17,245 bases of DNA from Streptomyces roseochromogenus subsp. oscitans DS 12.976 (GTDB lineage Bacteria > Actinomycetota > Actinomycetes > Streptomycetales > Streptomycetaceae): the NCBI RefSeq assembly GCF_000497445.1, contig NZ_CM002285.1, positions 2,696,643 to 2,713,887 of the forward strand, read 5' to 3'. Numbering within the stretch: the first letter of the stretch is position 1; the number at the start of each line of letters is the position of its first letter. A program made the translations under genes and the position numbers. This document shows positions 7,092-14,924 of this stretch, in pieces. The notes beneath the pieces were generated by a model that saw only the letters and a program-made list of their open reading frames with translations, had not been told where the DNA came from and made no database searches.

Positions 7092-8249
7092 TCAGCGCAG
7101 CCCGGTCGACCGGCGCAGCGCCGCCTGTACCAGTCGGTCGATCAGCTCCGGGTAGCTGACGCCGCTGGCCTGCCACATCTGCGGGTACATCGAGATCGGT
7201 GTGAAGCCGGGCAGGGTGTTGATCTCGTTGATCACGAACTCGCCGTCCTCGGTGAGGAAGAAGTCCGCGCGGACCAGGCCCTCGCAGGAGACCGCCTCGA
7301 ACGCCTCGACCGCGAGCCGCCGCACCTCGGCGGTCTGCTCCTCGGTGAGCGGCGCGGGGACGATGCCGGGCGTGGAGTCGATGTACTTGGCCTCGAAGTC
7401 GTAGTACGCGTGCGTGTCCGGCGGCGGGATCTCGGCCGGTACGGAGGCGCGCGGCCCCTCCTCGAACTCCAGCACCCCGCACTCGATCTCGCGGCCCCGC
7501 ACGGCGGCCTCGACCAGGATCTTCGGGTCGTGGGCCTGCGCTGTGGCGATCGCCTCGTCCAGGCCGGACAGGTCGTCGACCTTGGTGATGCCGATCGAGG
7601 AACCCGCGCGCGCGGGCTTCACGAACAGCGGCCAGCCGTGCTCGCCGGCCAGGTCGATGATCTTCTTGCGGGCGGCGGACTCGTCCTGCTGCCACTCACG
7701 GGGGCGGATCACCACGTAGGGGCCGACCTTCAGCCCGTAGGAGGTGAAGATCCGCTTCATGTACTCCTTGTCCTGGCCGACGGCCGAGGCGAGCACACCC
7801 GCGCCCACGTACGGCAGTCCGGACAGCTCCAGCATGCCCTGGAGGGTGCCGTCCTCGCCGTAGGGGCCGTGCAGCACCGGGAAGACCACGTCGACCTCGC
7901 CGAGCGCCTTGGGCACCGAGCCGGGCTCGCTGTAGACGACCTCGCGGTTCGCGGGGTCGACGGGGAGCACCACGCCGCCCTCGGTGGACTCGGCCAGGTC
8001 CTCGACGGCGGGTACCCGGCGGTCGGTGATGGCCATCCGCTCCGGCTCGTCGGCGGTGAGCACCCAACGGCCCTCCCGCGTGATGCCGATCGGCAGCACG
8101 TCGTACTTGGTCCGGTCGATGGCGCCGAGTACGGCGCCGCCGGTGACCATGGAGATCCCGTGTTCGGAGCTGCGCCCGCCGAACACGACGGCCACACGCG
8201 GCTTGCGCGCTGGCTGCTCAGGGCTCTGGGGAAGGTTCTCGGTGCTCAT
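7092..8249 (-). CDS. ddl: D-alanine--D-alanine ligase
   Basis: Ddl joins two D-Ala residues with ATP to make the dipeptide for the peptidoglycan pentapeptide. The 385-residue protein has an N-terminal VAVVFGGRSSEHGIS (19-33), PVLHGPYGEDGTLQG (124-138), ASAVGQDKEYMKRI, the ATP-grasp segment LFVKPARAGSSIGI (208-221), AYYDFEAKY in the omega loop (281-289), and the Mg-binding FVINEINTLPGFT (338-350). The Tyr-containing omega loop is that of a D-Ala-D-Ala enzyme; the His used by VanA-type D-Ala-D-Lac ligases is absent. The ATG at 8249 lacks a strong Shine-Dalgarno. It lies 59 bases after gpsA on the same strand, so it is likely the last gene of an acyltransferase-gpsA-ddl transcript. Confidence 0.96.
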   Translation of the reverse strand: MSTENLPQSPEQPARKPRVAVVFGGRSSEHGISMVTGGAVLGAIDRTKYDVLPIGITREGRWVLTADEPERMAITDRRVPAVEDLAESTEGGVVLPVDPANREVVYSEPGSVPKALGEVDVVFPVLHGPYGEDGTLQGMLELSGLPYVGAGVLASAVGQDKEYMKRIFTSYGLKVGPYVVIRPREWQQDESAARKKIIDLAGEHGWPLFVKPARAGSSIGITKVDDLSGLDEAIATAQAHDPKILVEAAVRGREIECGVLEFEEGPRASVPAEIPPPDTHAYYDFEAKYIDSTPGIVPAPLTEEQTAEVRRLAVEAFEAVSCEGLVRADFFLTEDGEFVINEINTLPGFTPISMYPQMWQASGVSYPELIDRLVQAALRRSTGLR

Positions 8250-8308
8250 ATCGCGTTGAGAGTACCCGTTGGTAGAGCCCTGATACAGCGGCGACTCAGG
8301 GGGTTCGC

Positions 8309-9319
8309 TCAGCGTCGCTCGGGCTTCGCGCTGCGCGACATCAGCTCCTTGAGAGCGACCACCGGCGGCTTGCCCTCGTGCACGATGTCCACGACCGTCT
8401 CGGTGATGGGCATGTCTACGCCGTGCCGGCGGGCCAGATCCGCCACCGACTCGCAGGACTTGACGCCCTCGGCGGTCTGCCTGGTGACGGCGATGGTCTC
8501 CTCGAGGGTCATGCCCTTGCCGAGGTTGGTGCCGAAGGTGTGGTTGCGGGACAGCGGCGAGGAGCAGGTGGCCACCAGGTCGCCGAGGCCCGCGAGTCCG
8601 GAGAAGGTCAGCGGGTCGGCGCCGAGCGCGACACCGAGCCGCGCGGTCTCGGCGAGGCCCCGGGTGATGAGCGAGCCCTTGGCGTTGTCGCCGAGCCCCA
8701 TGCCGTCCGCGATGCCGACGGCGAGCCCGATGACGTTCTTCACGGCGCCGCCCAGCTCGCAGCCGACCACGTCGGTCTCCGTGTACGGCCGGAAGTACGG
8801 CGTGTGGCAAGCGGCCTGGAGGCGCTGCGCAACGGTCTCGTCGGTGCAGGCGACGACGGCGGCGGCGGGCATCCGGGCGGCGATCTCACGGGCCAGATTG
8901 GGCCCGGTGACGACCGCGATGCGGTCCGCGCCGACCTTGGCGACGTCCTCGATGACCTCGCTCATCCGCATGGTGGAACCGAGTTCGACGCCCTTCATCA
9001 GGGAGACGAGCACGGTGTCGGGTGCGAGCAGCGGGGTCCACTCGGCGAGGTTGGCGCGCAAGGTCTGGGAGGGGACGGCGAGGACGGTGAAGTCCGCGTC
9101 CCGCAGGGCCTCGGCCGGATCCGAGGTCGCTCTGAGATTCTCCGGGAGTTCGACGCCGGGCAGGTAGTCGGGGTTGGTCCGGGTGGAGTTGACGGCCTCG
9201 GCCAGTTCGGGGCGGCGGGCCCACAGGGTCACTTCACAGCCCGCGTCGGCGAGCACCATGCCGAAGGCGGTGCCCCACGAGCCGGTGCCCATGACCGCCG
9301 CCTTTACCGCCTTGCTCAC
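8309..9319 (-). CDS. gpsA: Glycerol-3-phosphate dehydrogenase [NAD(P)+]
   Basis: GpsA reduces dihydroxyacetone phosphate to sn-glycerol 3-phosphate, the backbone for phospholipids. The 336-residue protein begins MSKAVKAAVMGTGSWGTAFG; GTGSWG (11-16) is the Rossmann NAD(P)-binding loop. Further motifs are AVPSQTLR, SLMKGVE, VVTGPNLAREIA, the catalytic-lysine segment ELGGAVKNVIGLAVGIADG (K194), GDNAKGSLITRGLAE and FSGLAGLGDLVATCSS, all standard. The GTG start overlaps the stop of the upstream acyltransferase gene as GTGA (9316-9319), which fixes the start and indicates coupling. The product supplies the substrate to which acyl chains are added, fitting the acyltransferase neighbour. Confidence 0.97.
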   Translation of the reverse strand: MSKAVKAAVMGTGSWGTAFGMVLADAGCEVTLWARRPELAEAVNSTRTNPDYLPGVELPENLRATSDPAEALRDADFTVLAVPSQTLRANLAEWTPLLAPDTVLVSLMKGVELGSTMRMSEVIEDVAKVGADRIAVVTGPNLAREIAARMPAAAVVACTDETVAQRLQAACHTPYFRPYTETDVVGCELGGAVKNVIGLAVGIADGMGLGDNAKGSLITRGLAETARLGVALGADPLTFSGLAGLGDLVATCSSPLSRNHTFGTNLGKGMTLEETIAVTRQTAEGVKSCESVADLARRHGVDMPITETVVDIVHEGKPPVVALKELMSRSAKPERR

Positions 9320-10092
9320 TTGCTCTGCCCCTCCGGTTCCTTGCCCTGCGTCTGCGTCTGTGCCTGGGTGCGGCGCCGCTGTTCGATCCGCTCGCGGCGC
9401 GGGTCGTAGGGGGTCTCGGGCGCCTTCTCGCCGCGGATCTCCTCGAGCTGGCGGGTGATGGCCGCCATGATGACCTCGGTGGCCTCCTTCAGCAGGTCCG
9501 GGGTCATCTCCTTGCCGTAGAAGCGCGACAGGTCCACGGGCGGGCCCGCGAGCACGTGATGGGTCTTGCGCGGGAAGATGTTCGGCTTCTTGGCGTACGG
9601 CGGCAGCAGTTCGTTGGCGCCCCACTGGGCGACCGGGACGACCGGGCACTTGGTCTGCAGGGCCACGCGGGCGGCGCCGGTCTTGCCGGTCATGGGCCAG
9701 CCGTCCGGGTCGCGGGTCAGGGTGCCCTCGGGGTAGAAGGCGACGCACTCGCCGCGCTCCACGGCGTCGATCGCGGCGCGGAAGGCGCTCAGCGCGTCCG
9801 TGGACTCGCGGTAGACGGGAATCTGCCCGGTGCCGCGCATGGCGGCGCCGACGAATCCCTTCTTGAAAAGTCCGCTCTTCGCCAGGAATCGAGGAACCCG
9901 TCCGGTGTTGTACTGATAGTGCGCGTACGCGAAGGGGTCCACGTGGGAATTGTGGTTCACCACGGTGATAAATCCGCCCTCAGCCGGAATGTGCTCCATT
10001 CCGCGCCAGTCCCGCTTGATCAGAACGACCAGCGGCGGTTTGCAGAGCACCGCGGCGAAGCGGTACCAGAAGCCGATTCTGCGGCGGGGCAC
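9316..10092 (-). CDS. 1-acyl-sn-glycerol-3-phosphate acyltransferase (PlsC family)
   Basis: The 258-residue protein belongs to the PlsC/LPLAT family, which transfers an acyl chain to lysophosphatidate or a related lipid at the membrane. Visible motifs are the catalytic HX4D box in VVNHNSHVDPF (H47, D52), PRFLAKSGLFKK, GQIPVYRES (block II), AFYPEGTLTRD (block III, binds glycerol phosphate) and VVPVAQWG (block IV). The N-terminus (RIGFWYRFAAVLCKPPLVVLI) is hydrophobic and probably membrane-associated. The C-terminus ends in a charged Gln-rich tail (QAQTQTQGKEPEGQ). GTG 10092 is preceded by GAGGAAGG; the longer frame upstream is not family-like. It is first of the acyltransferase-gpsA-ddl set and divergent from cofC across 153 bases. 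Streptomyces carry several paralogues, so the exact substrate is unsure. Confidence 0.92.
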   Translation of the reverse strand: MPRRRIGFWYRFAAVLCKPPLVVLIKRDWRGMEHIPAEGGFITVVNHNSHVDPFAYAHYQYNTGRVPRFLAKSGLFKKGFVGAAMRGTGQIPVYRESTDALSAFRAAIDAVERGECVAFYPEGTLTRDPDGWPMTGKTGAARVALQTKCPVVPVAQWGANELLPPYAKKPNIFPRKTHHVLAGPPVDLSRFYGKEMTPDLLKEATEVIMAAITRQLEEIRGEKAPETPYDPRRERIEQRRRTQAQTQTQGKEPEGQSK

Positions 10093-10245
10093 AAGGACAC
10101 CTTCCTCTAGGGGCTGCCACCTCGGCGGGGGCCGCACAAGTGTCGCCCCAGGCCGCCGGTCTGTCGAGAACACCGTACGCCCGAGCGTCGGGCCGCCGAC
10201 CGGCACGGGGGACAATGATCGCGAGGAGAGAGGGACGGTACGCCG

Positions 10246-10884
10246 GTGCAATGGACCTTGGTCATCCCGCTGAAGCCCCTGTCCCGGGCCAAGAGCAGAC
10301 TCTCGGACACCGCCGCCGACGGTGTGCGGCCGGGACTGGCCCTGGCGTTCGCGCAGGACACGGTGGCCGCGGCGGTGTCCTGTACGGCGGTGGCGGATGT
10401 GGTGGTCGTCACGGACGACGAGCTGGCCGCGCGCGAGCTGGCGGCGCTGGGCGCCCGGATCGTCCCGGACGCCCCGGGAAGCGGGCTGAACGCCGCTCTG
10501 GCGCACGGCGCGGCGGTCGTACGGGAAAAGCGCCCGCGCACACCGGTCGCGGCGCTGAACGCCGATCTGCCGGCGTTGCGGCCGGCGGAACTCGCCGTTG
10601 TCCTGGGCGCGGCGGCGGAGTTTTCGCGGGCGTTTCTCGCGGACGCGGCGCAGCTGGGCACGACGTTGCTGGCCGCGGGGCCGGACGGGGAATTGCGGCC
10701 GGAGTTCGGTGTTGATTCCCGTTCCCGGCATCGCACCTCCGGCGCGCGGGAACTGGAGCTCGCCGGTGTCGATTCGGTACGACAGGACGTGGATACCGGG
10801 GACGATCTGCGGGCGGCGTTGGCCCTGGGGGTGGGACCGTATACGGCTGCGACATCGGCGGGTTTGCTGATCCCCGGGCCGTAA
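10246..10884 (+). CDS. cofC: Phospholactate/phosphoenolpyruvate guanylyltransferase CofC (FbiD)
   Basis: CofC/FbiD activates 2-phospholactate or, in actinobacteria, phosphoenolpyruvate with GTP, the first step of coenzyme F420 assembly. The 212-residue protein starts QWTLVIPLKPLSRAKSRLS, the nucleotide-binding loop of this nucleotidyltransferase family, followed by VVVVTDDELAARELAALGA, PGSGLNAALAHGAA, ALNADLPALRPAEL (metal/nucleotide site), GTTLLAAGP, FGVDSRSRH and the final VDTGDDLRAALALGVGP. Length and motif order match the family. GTG 10246 was chosen because homology starts there; purine-rich GAGGAGAGAGG lies somewhat far upstream. The other F420 genes (fbiA, fbiB, fbiC) are not in this window, as is common in Streptomyces. 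Confidence 0.93.
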   Translation: MQWTLVIPLKPLSRAKSRLSDTAADGVRPGLALAFAQDTVAAAVSCTAVADVVVVTDDELAARELAALGARIVPDAPGSGLNAALAHGAAVVREKRPRTPVAALNADLPALRPAELAVVLGAAAEFSRAFLADAAQLGTTLLAAGPDGELRPEFGVDSRSRHRTSGARELELAGVDSVRQDVDTGDDLRAALALGVGPYTAATSAGLLIPGP

Positions 10885-10959
10885 GGGCGCCCGGCGCGGG
10901 GGCTGGGCGGGGGTTCGGGGCGCTTGCCCGCAGCTACGGGGCGAATGCGGGTAACGGCT

Positions 10960-11100
10960 GCTGCAACCCCCTAGGGGCGCGGGGCTGTATCGATGTGCGG
11001 CTCCGCCGCGATGGGGGTCCCCCGGGTTCGGGCGAAGCCGAGAACTTGGGGGAGCGACGAGCCACGACGGGCCCGCAGCCCGCAGACGCCCCCGCCCCCA
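10960..11100. repeat. Dispersed Streptomyces-type intergenic repeat with nested hairpin element
   Basis: Gene-free DNA between cofC and the 67-codon gene. The stretch CCCCTAGGGGCGCGGGGC...GTGCGGCTCCGCCGCG (about 10966-11010) continuing at CGACGAGCCACGACGGGC (from 11055) resembles, from memory, a repeat found in many Streptomyces intergenic regions. It is interrupted at about 11011-11054 by a compact hairpin element: GGGGGTCCCCC (11013-11023), then CCCCCGGGTTC (11019-11029) pairing with GAACTTGGGGG (11042-11052) with two G-U wobbles, and an inner GGC-GAA-GCC. The rest of 10885-11134 holds nothing else I recognise. Confidence 0.6.
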
Positions 11101-11134
11101 CGGCGATACCCGGCACCAGAGCTACCCTGCAGCC

Positions 11135-11338
11135 ATGCAAGCCACCGCATACACCTACGACCCGGAGACCCGCAGCGGACAGGTGCTCCTCGACGACGGC
11201 ACCCCGGTGCCGTTCGACTGCGCCGCGTTCACCGCCGGAGGCCTCCGGTTGCTGCGCCCCGGCCAGCGCGTACGGATCGAGACCGAGGGGCGGGGCGACG
11301 CCCTGCGGATCACCCTCGTAACCCTTCAAACCCTGTAA
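11135..11338 (+). CDS. Small cold-shock-domain-like protein
   Basis: The 67-residue product (MQATAYTYDPETRSGQVLLD, then DGTPVPFDCAAFTAGGLRLL and RPGQRVRIETEG) has the layout of a cold-shock/OB-fold beta barrel: a first strand with G-V-L-DDG, a loop, then a LRPGQRV(R/E) segment as in CspA-type proteins. It lacks clear RNP1/RNP2 aromatic motifs (KGFGFI, VFVH), so nucleic-acid binding is uncertain. It is a single gene ended by a convergent hairpin shared with hupS. ATG 11135 is the first start in frame with the conserved-looking sequence; the Shine-Dalgarno is weak. The repeat upstream leaves about 35 bases for a promoter, unless transcription starts inside the repeat. Confidence 0.75.
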   Translation: MQATAYTYDPETRSGQVLLDDGTPVPFDCAAFTAGGLRLLRPGQRVRIETEGRGDALRITLVTLQTL

Positions 11339-11357
11339 ATCCCCTTACACACGCCGC

Positions 11358-11386
11358 GGGCCGGACTCCTCAGGGGAGTCCGGCCC
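11358..11386. terminator. Bidirectional terminator hairpin between the small gene and hupS
   Basis: GGGCCGGACTCC (11358-11369) pairs perfectly with GGAGTCCGGCCC (11375-11386) around TCAGG. No T run follows, as is usual in Streptomyces. It sits 19 bases after the small gene's stop and 22 beyond the hupS stop. Confidence 0.8.
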
Positions 11387-11408
11387 GGCGCGTGGGTGCC
11401 CGGCGGTC

Positions 11409-12056
11409 TTACGACGTCGCCTTGCGGGCGGTGGCCTTCTTCGCGGTGGTCTTGCGGGCCGTCGACTTCTTGGCCGGGGCCTTCTTCGCGGTGACCTTCT
11501 TCGCCGGGGCCTTCTTCGCCGTCGCCTTCTTGGCGGCGGCCTTCTTCGCGGCGGTGGTCTTGGCGGCCGCCGTGGTCTTCTTGGCGGTTGTCTTCTTCGC
11601 GGTGACCTTCTTCGCGGGGGCCTTCTTCGCCGCCGCCTTCTTGGCGGTGACCCTCTTCGCGGCCGCCTTCTTGGCGGTGACCTTCTTCGCCGCGGCCTTC
11701 TTGACCGTCGCCGCGGCACCGCCGGTCAGGCTGCCCTTCGGCGCCTTCTTGACCGAGACCTCGCCACCGCGCGGCAGCTTCTTCGAGCCGCTCACCAGGT
11801 CCTTGAAGCCCTGACCGGCGCGGAAGCGCGGCACGGAGGTCTTCTTGACCCGAACCCGCTCGCCCGTCTGAGGGTTGCGGGCGTAACGGGCAGGGCGGTC
11901 CACCTTCTCGAAGGACCCGAAGCCGGTGACCGAGACCCGCTCGCCCGCGACGACCGCGCGGACGATGGCGTCCAGGACATGATCGACAGCCTCGGCGGCC
12001 TGCTGACGGCCGCCCAACTTGTCGGCAATCGCTTCTACGAGCTGCGCCTTGTTCAC
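11409..12056 (-). CDS. hupS: HU-family nucleoid protein HupS with lysine-rich tail
   Basis: HupS is a DNA-compacting protein of Streptomyces, important in spores. Residues 1-92 form the HU fold ([40 protein letters not shown]) with the beta-arm proline motif RNPQTG (60-65) that intercalates in the minor groove. Residues about 115-215 form an eukaryotic histone H1-like tail of [12 protein letters not shown] repeats that would bind DNA non-specifically. Total length of 215 is normal for HupS; the second Streptomyces HU, HupA, lacks the tail. GTG 12056 is supported by AAGGGGAAG upstream. The tail-coding DNA is itself repetitive (about 11415-11710), so length may vary between strains or collapse in assembly. 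The upstream region is unusually AT-rich. Confidence 0.97.
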   Translation of the reverse strand: MNKAQLVEAIADKLGGRQQAAEAVDHVLDAIVRAVVAGERVSVTGFGSFEKVDRPARYARNPQTGERVRVKKTSVPRFRAGQGFKDLVSGSKKLPRGGEVSVKKAPKGSLTGGAAATVKKAAAKKVTAKKAAAKRVTAKKAAAKKAPAKKVTAKKTTAKKTTAAAKTTAAKKAAAKKATAKKAPAKKVTAKKAPAKKSTARKTTAKKATARKATS

Positions 12057-12107
12057 GTCTTCCCCTTCGGAGACATCGCCAGAACGAAAGTGTTCAAGCT
12101 TTTTCGC

Positions 12108-12136
12108 ACGTTAGGCAGATATATACCGCAAATCAA
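12108..12136 (-). promoter_or_regulatory. hupS promoter candidate
   Basis: Read on the minus strand, TTGATT (12131-12136) is followed after 17 bases by TAACGT (12108-12113), a fair match to the TTGACA/TAnnnT vegetative consensus. It lies in a markedly AT-rich stretch (about 12085-12145, including TATATA) and would give a leader of about 45 bases. Confidence 0.5.
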
Positions 12137-12192
12137 ACACGAAACGGGCTTATCACCCTTGTGCCGCAACGGACTCGGTGGTCTCGGGCTGT

Positions 12193-12423
12193 TCAGTGCT
12201 CCTCGTCGGGGATCCGACCCTCGTCGAGGTCCTTGTTGAACCGCTCGAGCCGCCTTGCCGCAGCGGCCAGATCGTGCTTGGCCGCGGCCGTAATGACCAG
12301 CAGCTTCCGGGTCAGCGCCATCCGTACGCCCTCCGGGACTTGCAGTGCGCGCACTCTTGCGTGCGCTTCCTTGAGCTGGTTCGCGACCGCCGTATAGAGC
12401 TGGAGTTGGCCGTCGTGTTCCAT
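12193..12423 (-). CDS. Small conserved hypothetical protein
   Basis: The 76-residue product (MEHDGQLQLYTAVANQLKEA, then VRALQVPEGVRMALTRKLLV, ITAAAKHDLAAAARRLERFN, ending DLDEGRIPDEEH) looks like an all-helical, highly charged protein with a heptad-like C-terminal half. I believe it is conserved between hupS and leuD in Streptomyces, but know no function. ATG 12423 is chosen because the upstream extension to 12606 is Arg/Trp/Cys-rich like shadow sequence. There is no Shine-Dalgarno before it. A small dyad GCACA-ATC-TGTGC overlaps the start. If the true start is further upstream, the protein would be up to 137 residues. Confidence 0.75.
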   Translation of the reverse strand: MEHDGQLQLYTAVANQLKEAHARVRALQVPEGVRMALTRKLLVITAAAKHDLAAAARRLERFNKDLDEGRIPDEEH

Positions 12424-12608
12424 GCACAGATTGTGCCATCTGGGGCGAGTTGTCGCCTGCGCAGGGGGCAACTGCCGCCTCAAATGGCCTTCCAGGCACT
12501 TGCGGAGGGCGCGATCCCAGCACTCACGTACCCAGACAACGTCCGTCGTAACGTGGGAAGTTGAGCGCTGCACAGCAGGTGTGCGGGGCCGTTCGGGGGC
12601 AGACATGG

Positions 12609-12641
12609 CCGTACCCCCGATCGTGGCGATCGGGGGTACGG
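12609..12641 (-). terminator. leuCD terminator
   Basis: CCGTACCCCCGATC (12609-12622) pairs perfectly over 14 bases with GATCGGGGGTACGG (12628-12641) around GTGGC, 49 bases beyond the leuD stop. The rest of the gene-free stretch 12424-12689 presumably holds the promoter of the small gene, but I cannot place one. Confidence 0.85.
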
Positions 12642-12689
12642 ACGGGGTTGTTGACGTGGCTGAAACCAGCCCCGCTCGGGGGGGCAGGA

Positions 12690-13283
12690 TCAGGCCTGGA
12701 GGGTCTGCGGCTTGTGGGCGGGCCGCTTGGCCTCGTACGCGGCGATGTCGGCCTCGTTCCGGAGTGTGATGGAGATGTCGTCCAGGCCGTTCAGCAGCCG
12801 CCAGCGGGAGTTCTCGTCCAGCTCGAAGGAGGCGCTGATGCCCTCGGCACGCACCTCACGCGCCTCAAGGTCCACAGTGACCTCAGCCGTGGGGTCCGCT
12901 TCCGTCAGCTCCCACAGCGCGTCCACGATCTTCTGGTCCAGCACCACCGTGAGCAGGCCGTTCTTCAGCGAGTTGCCCCGGAAGATGTCCGCGAAACGGG
13001 CGGAGATCACGGCCTTGAAGCCGTAGTTCTGCAGCGCCCAGACGGCGTGCTCACGCGAGGAGCCGGTGCCGAAGTCGGGGCCGGCGACCAGGACCGTGGC
13101 GCCCTGCCGCTCGGGGCGGTTGAGGATGAAGTTCTCGTCCTTGCGCCAGGCCTCGAACAGCCCGTCCTCGAACCCGTCCCGCGTGACCTTCTTGAGCCAG
13201 TGAGCAGGGATGATCTGGTCGGTGTCGACGTTGCTGCGGCGCAGCGGCACGGCCCGGCCGGTGTGCGTGGTGAAGGCTTCCAT
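12690..13283 (-). CDS. leuD: 3-isopropylmalate dehydratase small subunit
   Basis: LeuD is the small (swivel-domain) subunit of isopropylmalate isomerase, which converts 2-isopropylmalate to 3-isopropylmalate in leucine synthesis. The 197-residue protein shows [32 protein letters not shown], the substrate-binding [17 protein letters not shown] (68-84), [19 protein letters not shown], and a C-terminal region typical of LeuD. ATG 13283 has GAGAG four bases upstream and lies six bases after the leuC stop, so it is translated from the leuCD transcript. Length is normal. Confidence 0.98.
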   Translation of the reverse strand: MEAFTTHTGRAVPLRRSNVDTDQIIPAHWLKKVTRDGFEDGLFEAWRKDENFILNRPERQGATVLVAGPDFGTGSSREHAVWALQNYGFKAVISARFADIFRGNSLKNGLLTVVLDQKIVDALWELTEADPTAEVTVDLEAREVRAEGISASFELDENSRWRLLNGLDDISITLRNEADIAAYEAKRPAHKPQTLQA

Positions 13284-13289
13284 GATCTC

Positions 13290-14714
13290 TCAGACTCCAG
13301 CGGGCGTACGGACGTCGGTCAGGTCGGCCGGGGAGGCCAGGTGGCCCAGCACGGCGGTGGCGGCCGCGACCTGCGGCGACACCAGGTGCGTACGGCCGCC
13401 CTTGCCCTGCCGGCCCTCGAAGTTGCGGTTGGAGGTGGACGCGGAGCGCTCACCCGGGGCCAGCTGGTCGGGGTTCATGCCGAGGCACATCGAGCAGCCC
13501 GCGTGCCGCCATTCGGCGCCGGCCTCCTTGAAGACCACGTCCAGGCCCTCGGAGACGGCCTGCAGACCGACCCGCGCGGAGCCCGGTACGACCAGCATCC
13601 GTACGCCGTCGGCGACTTTGCGGTCCTTCAGGATGCTCGCGGCGGCACGCAGGTCCTCGATGCGGCCGTTGGTGCAGGAACCTACGAAGACGGTGTCCAC
13701 CTTGATGGAGCGCAGCGGCTGGCCGGCCTCCAACCCCATGTATTCCAGGGCCTTTTCGGCGGCGAGGCGCTCCGAAGCGTCTTCGTACGAAGCCGGGTCG
13801 GGGACGGACGCCGAAAGCGGCGCGCCCTGGCCGGGGTTGGTGCCCCAGGTGACGAACGGGGACAGCGACGCGGCGTCGATGACGACCTCGGCGTCGAACT
13901 CGGCGTCCGCGTCCGTCTTCAGCGTCTTCCAGTACGCGACGGCGGCGTCCCAGTCCGCGCCCTCGGGGGCGTGCGGGCGGCCCTTGAGGTACGCGAAGGT
14001 GGTCTCGTCGGGGGCGATCATGCCCGCGCGGGCGCCGGCCTCGATCGACATGTTGCAGATGGTCATCCGGGCCTCCATCGAGAGCTTCTCGATGGCGGAG
14101 CCGCGGTACTCCAGGATGTAGCCCTGGCCGCCGCCGGTACCGATCTTCGCGATGATCGCCAGGATCAGGTCCTTGGCGGTGACGCCCTCGGGCAGCTCGC
14201 CCTCGACGGTGATGGCCATGGTCTTCGGGCGGGCCAGCGGCAGGGTCTGGGTGGCCAGGACGTGCTCGACCTGCGAGGTGCCGATGCCGAACGCCAGCGC
14301 GCCGAAGGCACCGTGCGTGGAGGTGTGCGAGTCACCGCAGACCACGGTCGTACCGGGCTGGGTCAGGCCCAGCTGCGGGCCGACGACGTGTACGACGCCC
14401 TGCTCGACGTCGCCCAGCGGGTGCAGCCGTACACCGAACTCGGCGCAGTTCTTGCGCAGCGTCTCCAGCTGGGCGCGGGAGACCGGGTCGGCGATGGGCT
14501 TGTCGATGTCGAGGGTCGGGGTGTTGTGGTCCTCGGTGGCGATGGTGAGGTCGAGGCGGCGCACCCGGCGGCCGTTCTGCCTCAGACCGTCGAAGGCCTG
14601 CGGGCTGGTCACCTCGTGCAGCAGGTGCAGATCGATGAAGAGGAGGTCGGGCTCGCCTTCGGCGCGCCGGACGACGTGGTCGTCCCAGACCTTCTCCGCG
14701 AGTGTCCTACCCAT
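13290..14714 (-). CDS. leuC: 3-isopropylmalate dehydratase large subunit
   Basis: LeuC carries the [4Fe-4S] cluster and the catalytic site of isopropylmalate isomerase. The 474-residue protein shows [69 protein letters not shown], and all three cluster cysteines: C347 in FVGSCTNGR and C407/C410 in [11 protein letters not shown]. It is full length. ATG 14714 follows GGAGG by seven bases. The gene is divergent from ndgR across 210 bases, which hold a palindromic operator candidate and possibly a short leader frame. In Streptomyces, NdgR is known to activate leuCD. Confidence 0.98.
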   Translation of the reverse strand: MGRTLAEKVWDDHVVRRAEGEPDLLFIDLHLLHEVTSPQAFDGLRQNGRRVRRLDLTIATEDHNTPTLDIDKPIADPVSRAQLETLRKNCAEFGVRLHPLGDVEQGVVHVVGPQLGLTQPGTTVVCGDSHTSTHGAFGALAFGIGTSQVEHVLATQTLPLARPKTMAITVEGELPEGVTAKDLILAIIAKIGTGGGQGYILEYRGSAIEKLSMEARMTICNMSIEAGARAGMIAPDETTFAYLKGRPHAPEGADWDAAVAYWKTLKTDADAEFDAEVVIDAASLSPFVTWGTNPGQGAPLSASVPDPASYEDASERLAAEKALEYMGLEAGQPLRSIKVDTVFVGSCTNGRIEDLRAAASILKDRKVADGVRMLVVPGSARVGLQAVSEGLDVVFKEAGAEWRHAGCSMCLGMNPDQLAPGERSASTSNRNFEGRQGKGGRTHLVSPQVAAATAVLGHLASPADLTDVRTPAGV

Positions 14715-14738
14715 CGCTTTCCCTCCGGCCGGCCACGG

Positions 14739-14825
14739 TCACGCCGACGCAACTAGAGATCTTGAGGAAGCAGCGCCCTGGTCCCTGATGTCCGGGGATT
14801 TCCGGTGATTGCGGGCGCCCGACAC
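14739..14825 (-). CDS. Possible 28-codon leader peptide of leuC
   Basis: A GTG (14823-14825) preceded by AAGGGG with four bases of spacing opens a 28-codon frame that ends in TGA 24 bases before leuC. Its end reads SSRSLVASA, with a single Leu encoded by CTA, one of the rarest codons in Streptomyces. I see no clear terminator or antiterminator hairpin after it. It could be a chance frame; the only support is its position, ribosome site and rare Leu codon. Confidence 0.25.
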   Translation of the reverse strand: MSGARNHRKSPDIRDQGAASSRSLVASA

Positions 14826-14888
14826 CCGGCCCCTTGGTCTGCGGGCCGCGGTGTGATTCCAGGGTGGCGCGTTCCACGGAAAATTGAA

Positions 14889-14915
14889 CTTGCGTTTCAC
14901 AGAGTGAGACGCAAG
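14889..14915. promoter_or_regulatory. Palindromic operator between leuC and ndgR
   Basis: CTTGCGTTTCA (14889-14899) and TGAGACGCAAG (14905-14915) form 11-base inverted arms with one mismatch and a 5-base spacer. It ends nine bases before the ndgR ATG and would overlap promoters in both directions. This size and layout fit an IclR-family site, so NdgR is the likely binder, controlling leuCD and itself. Confidence 0.7.
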
Positions 14916-14924
14916 TATCGTTTC

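Noticed and set aside
7092..8249. VanA-like D-Ala-D-Lac ligase (glycopeptide resistance)
   Set aside because: The omega loop is AYYDFEAKY, of the D-Ala-D-Ala type, and no vanH or vanX neighbours are present.
11420..11710. Possible CRISPR or tandem-repeat array
   Set aside because: No constant repeat with unique spacers; it is the coding sequence of the HupS lysine tail.
12424..12606. N-terminal extension of the small 76-residue protein to ATG 12606
   Set aside because: The added residues are Arg/Trp/Cys-rich and look like shadow sequence, with no support for the start.
12561..14756. 731-codon plus-strand frame opposite leuCD
   Set aside because: Pure shadow of the two leu genes; no recognisable domain.
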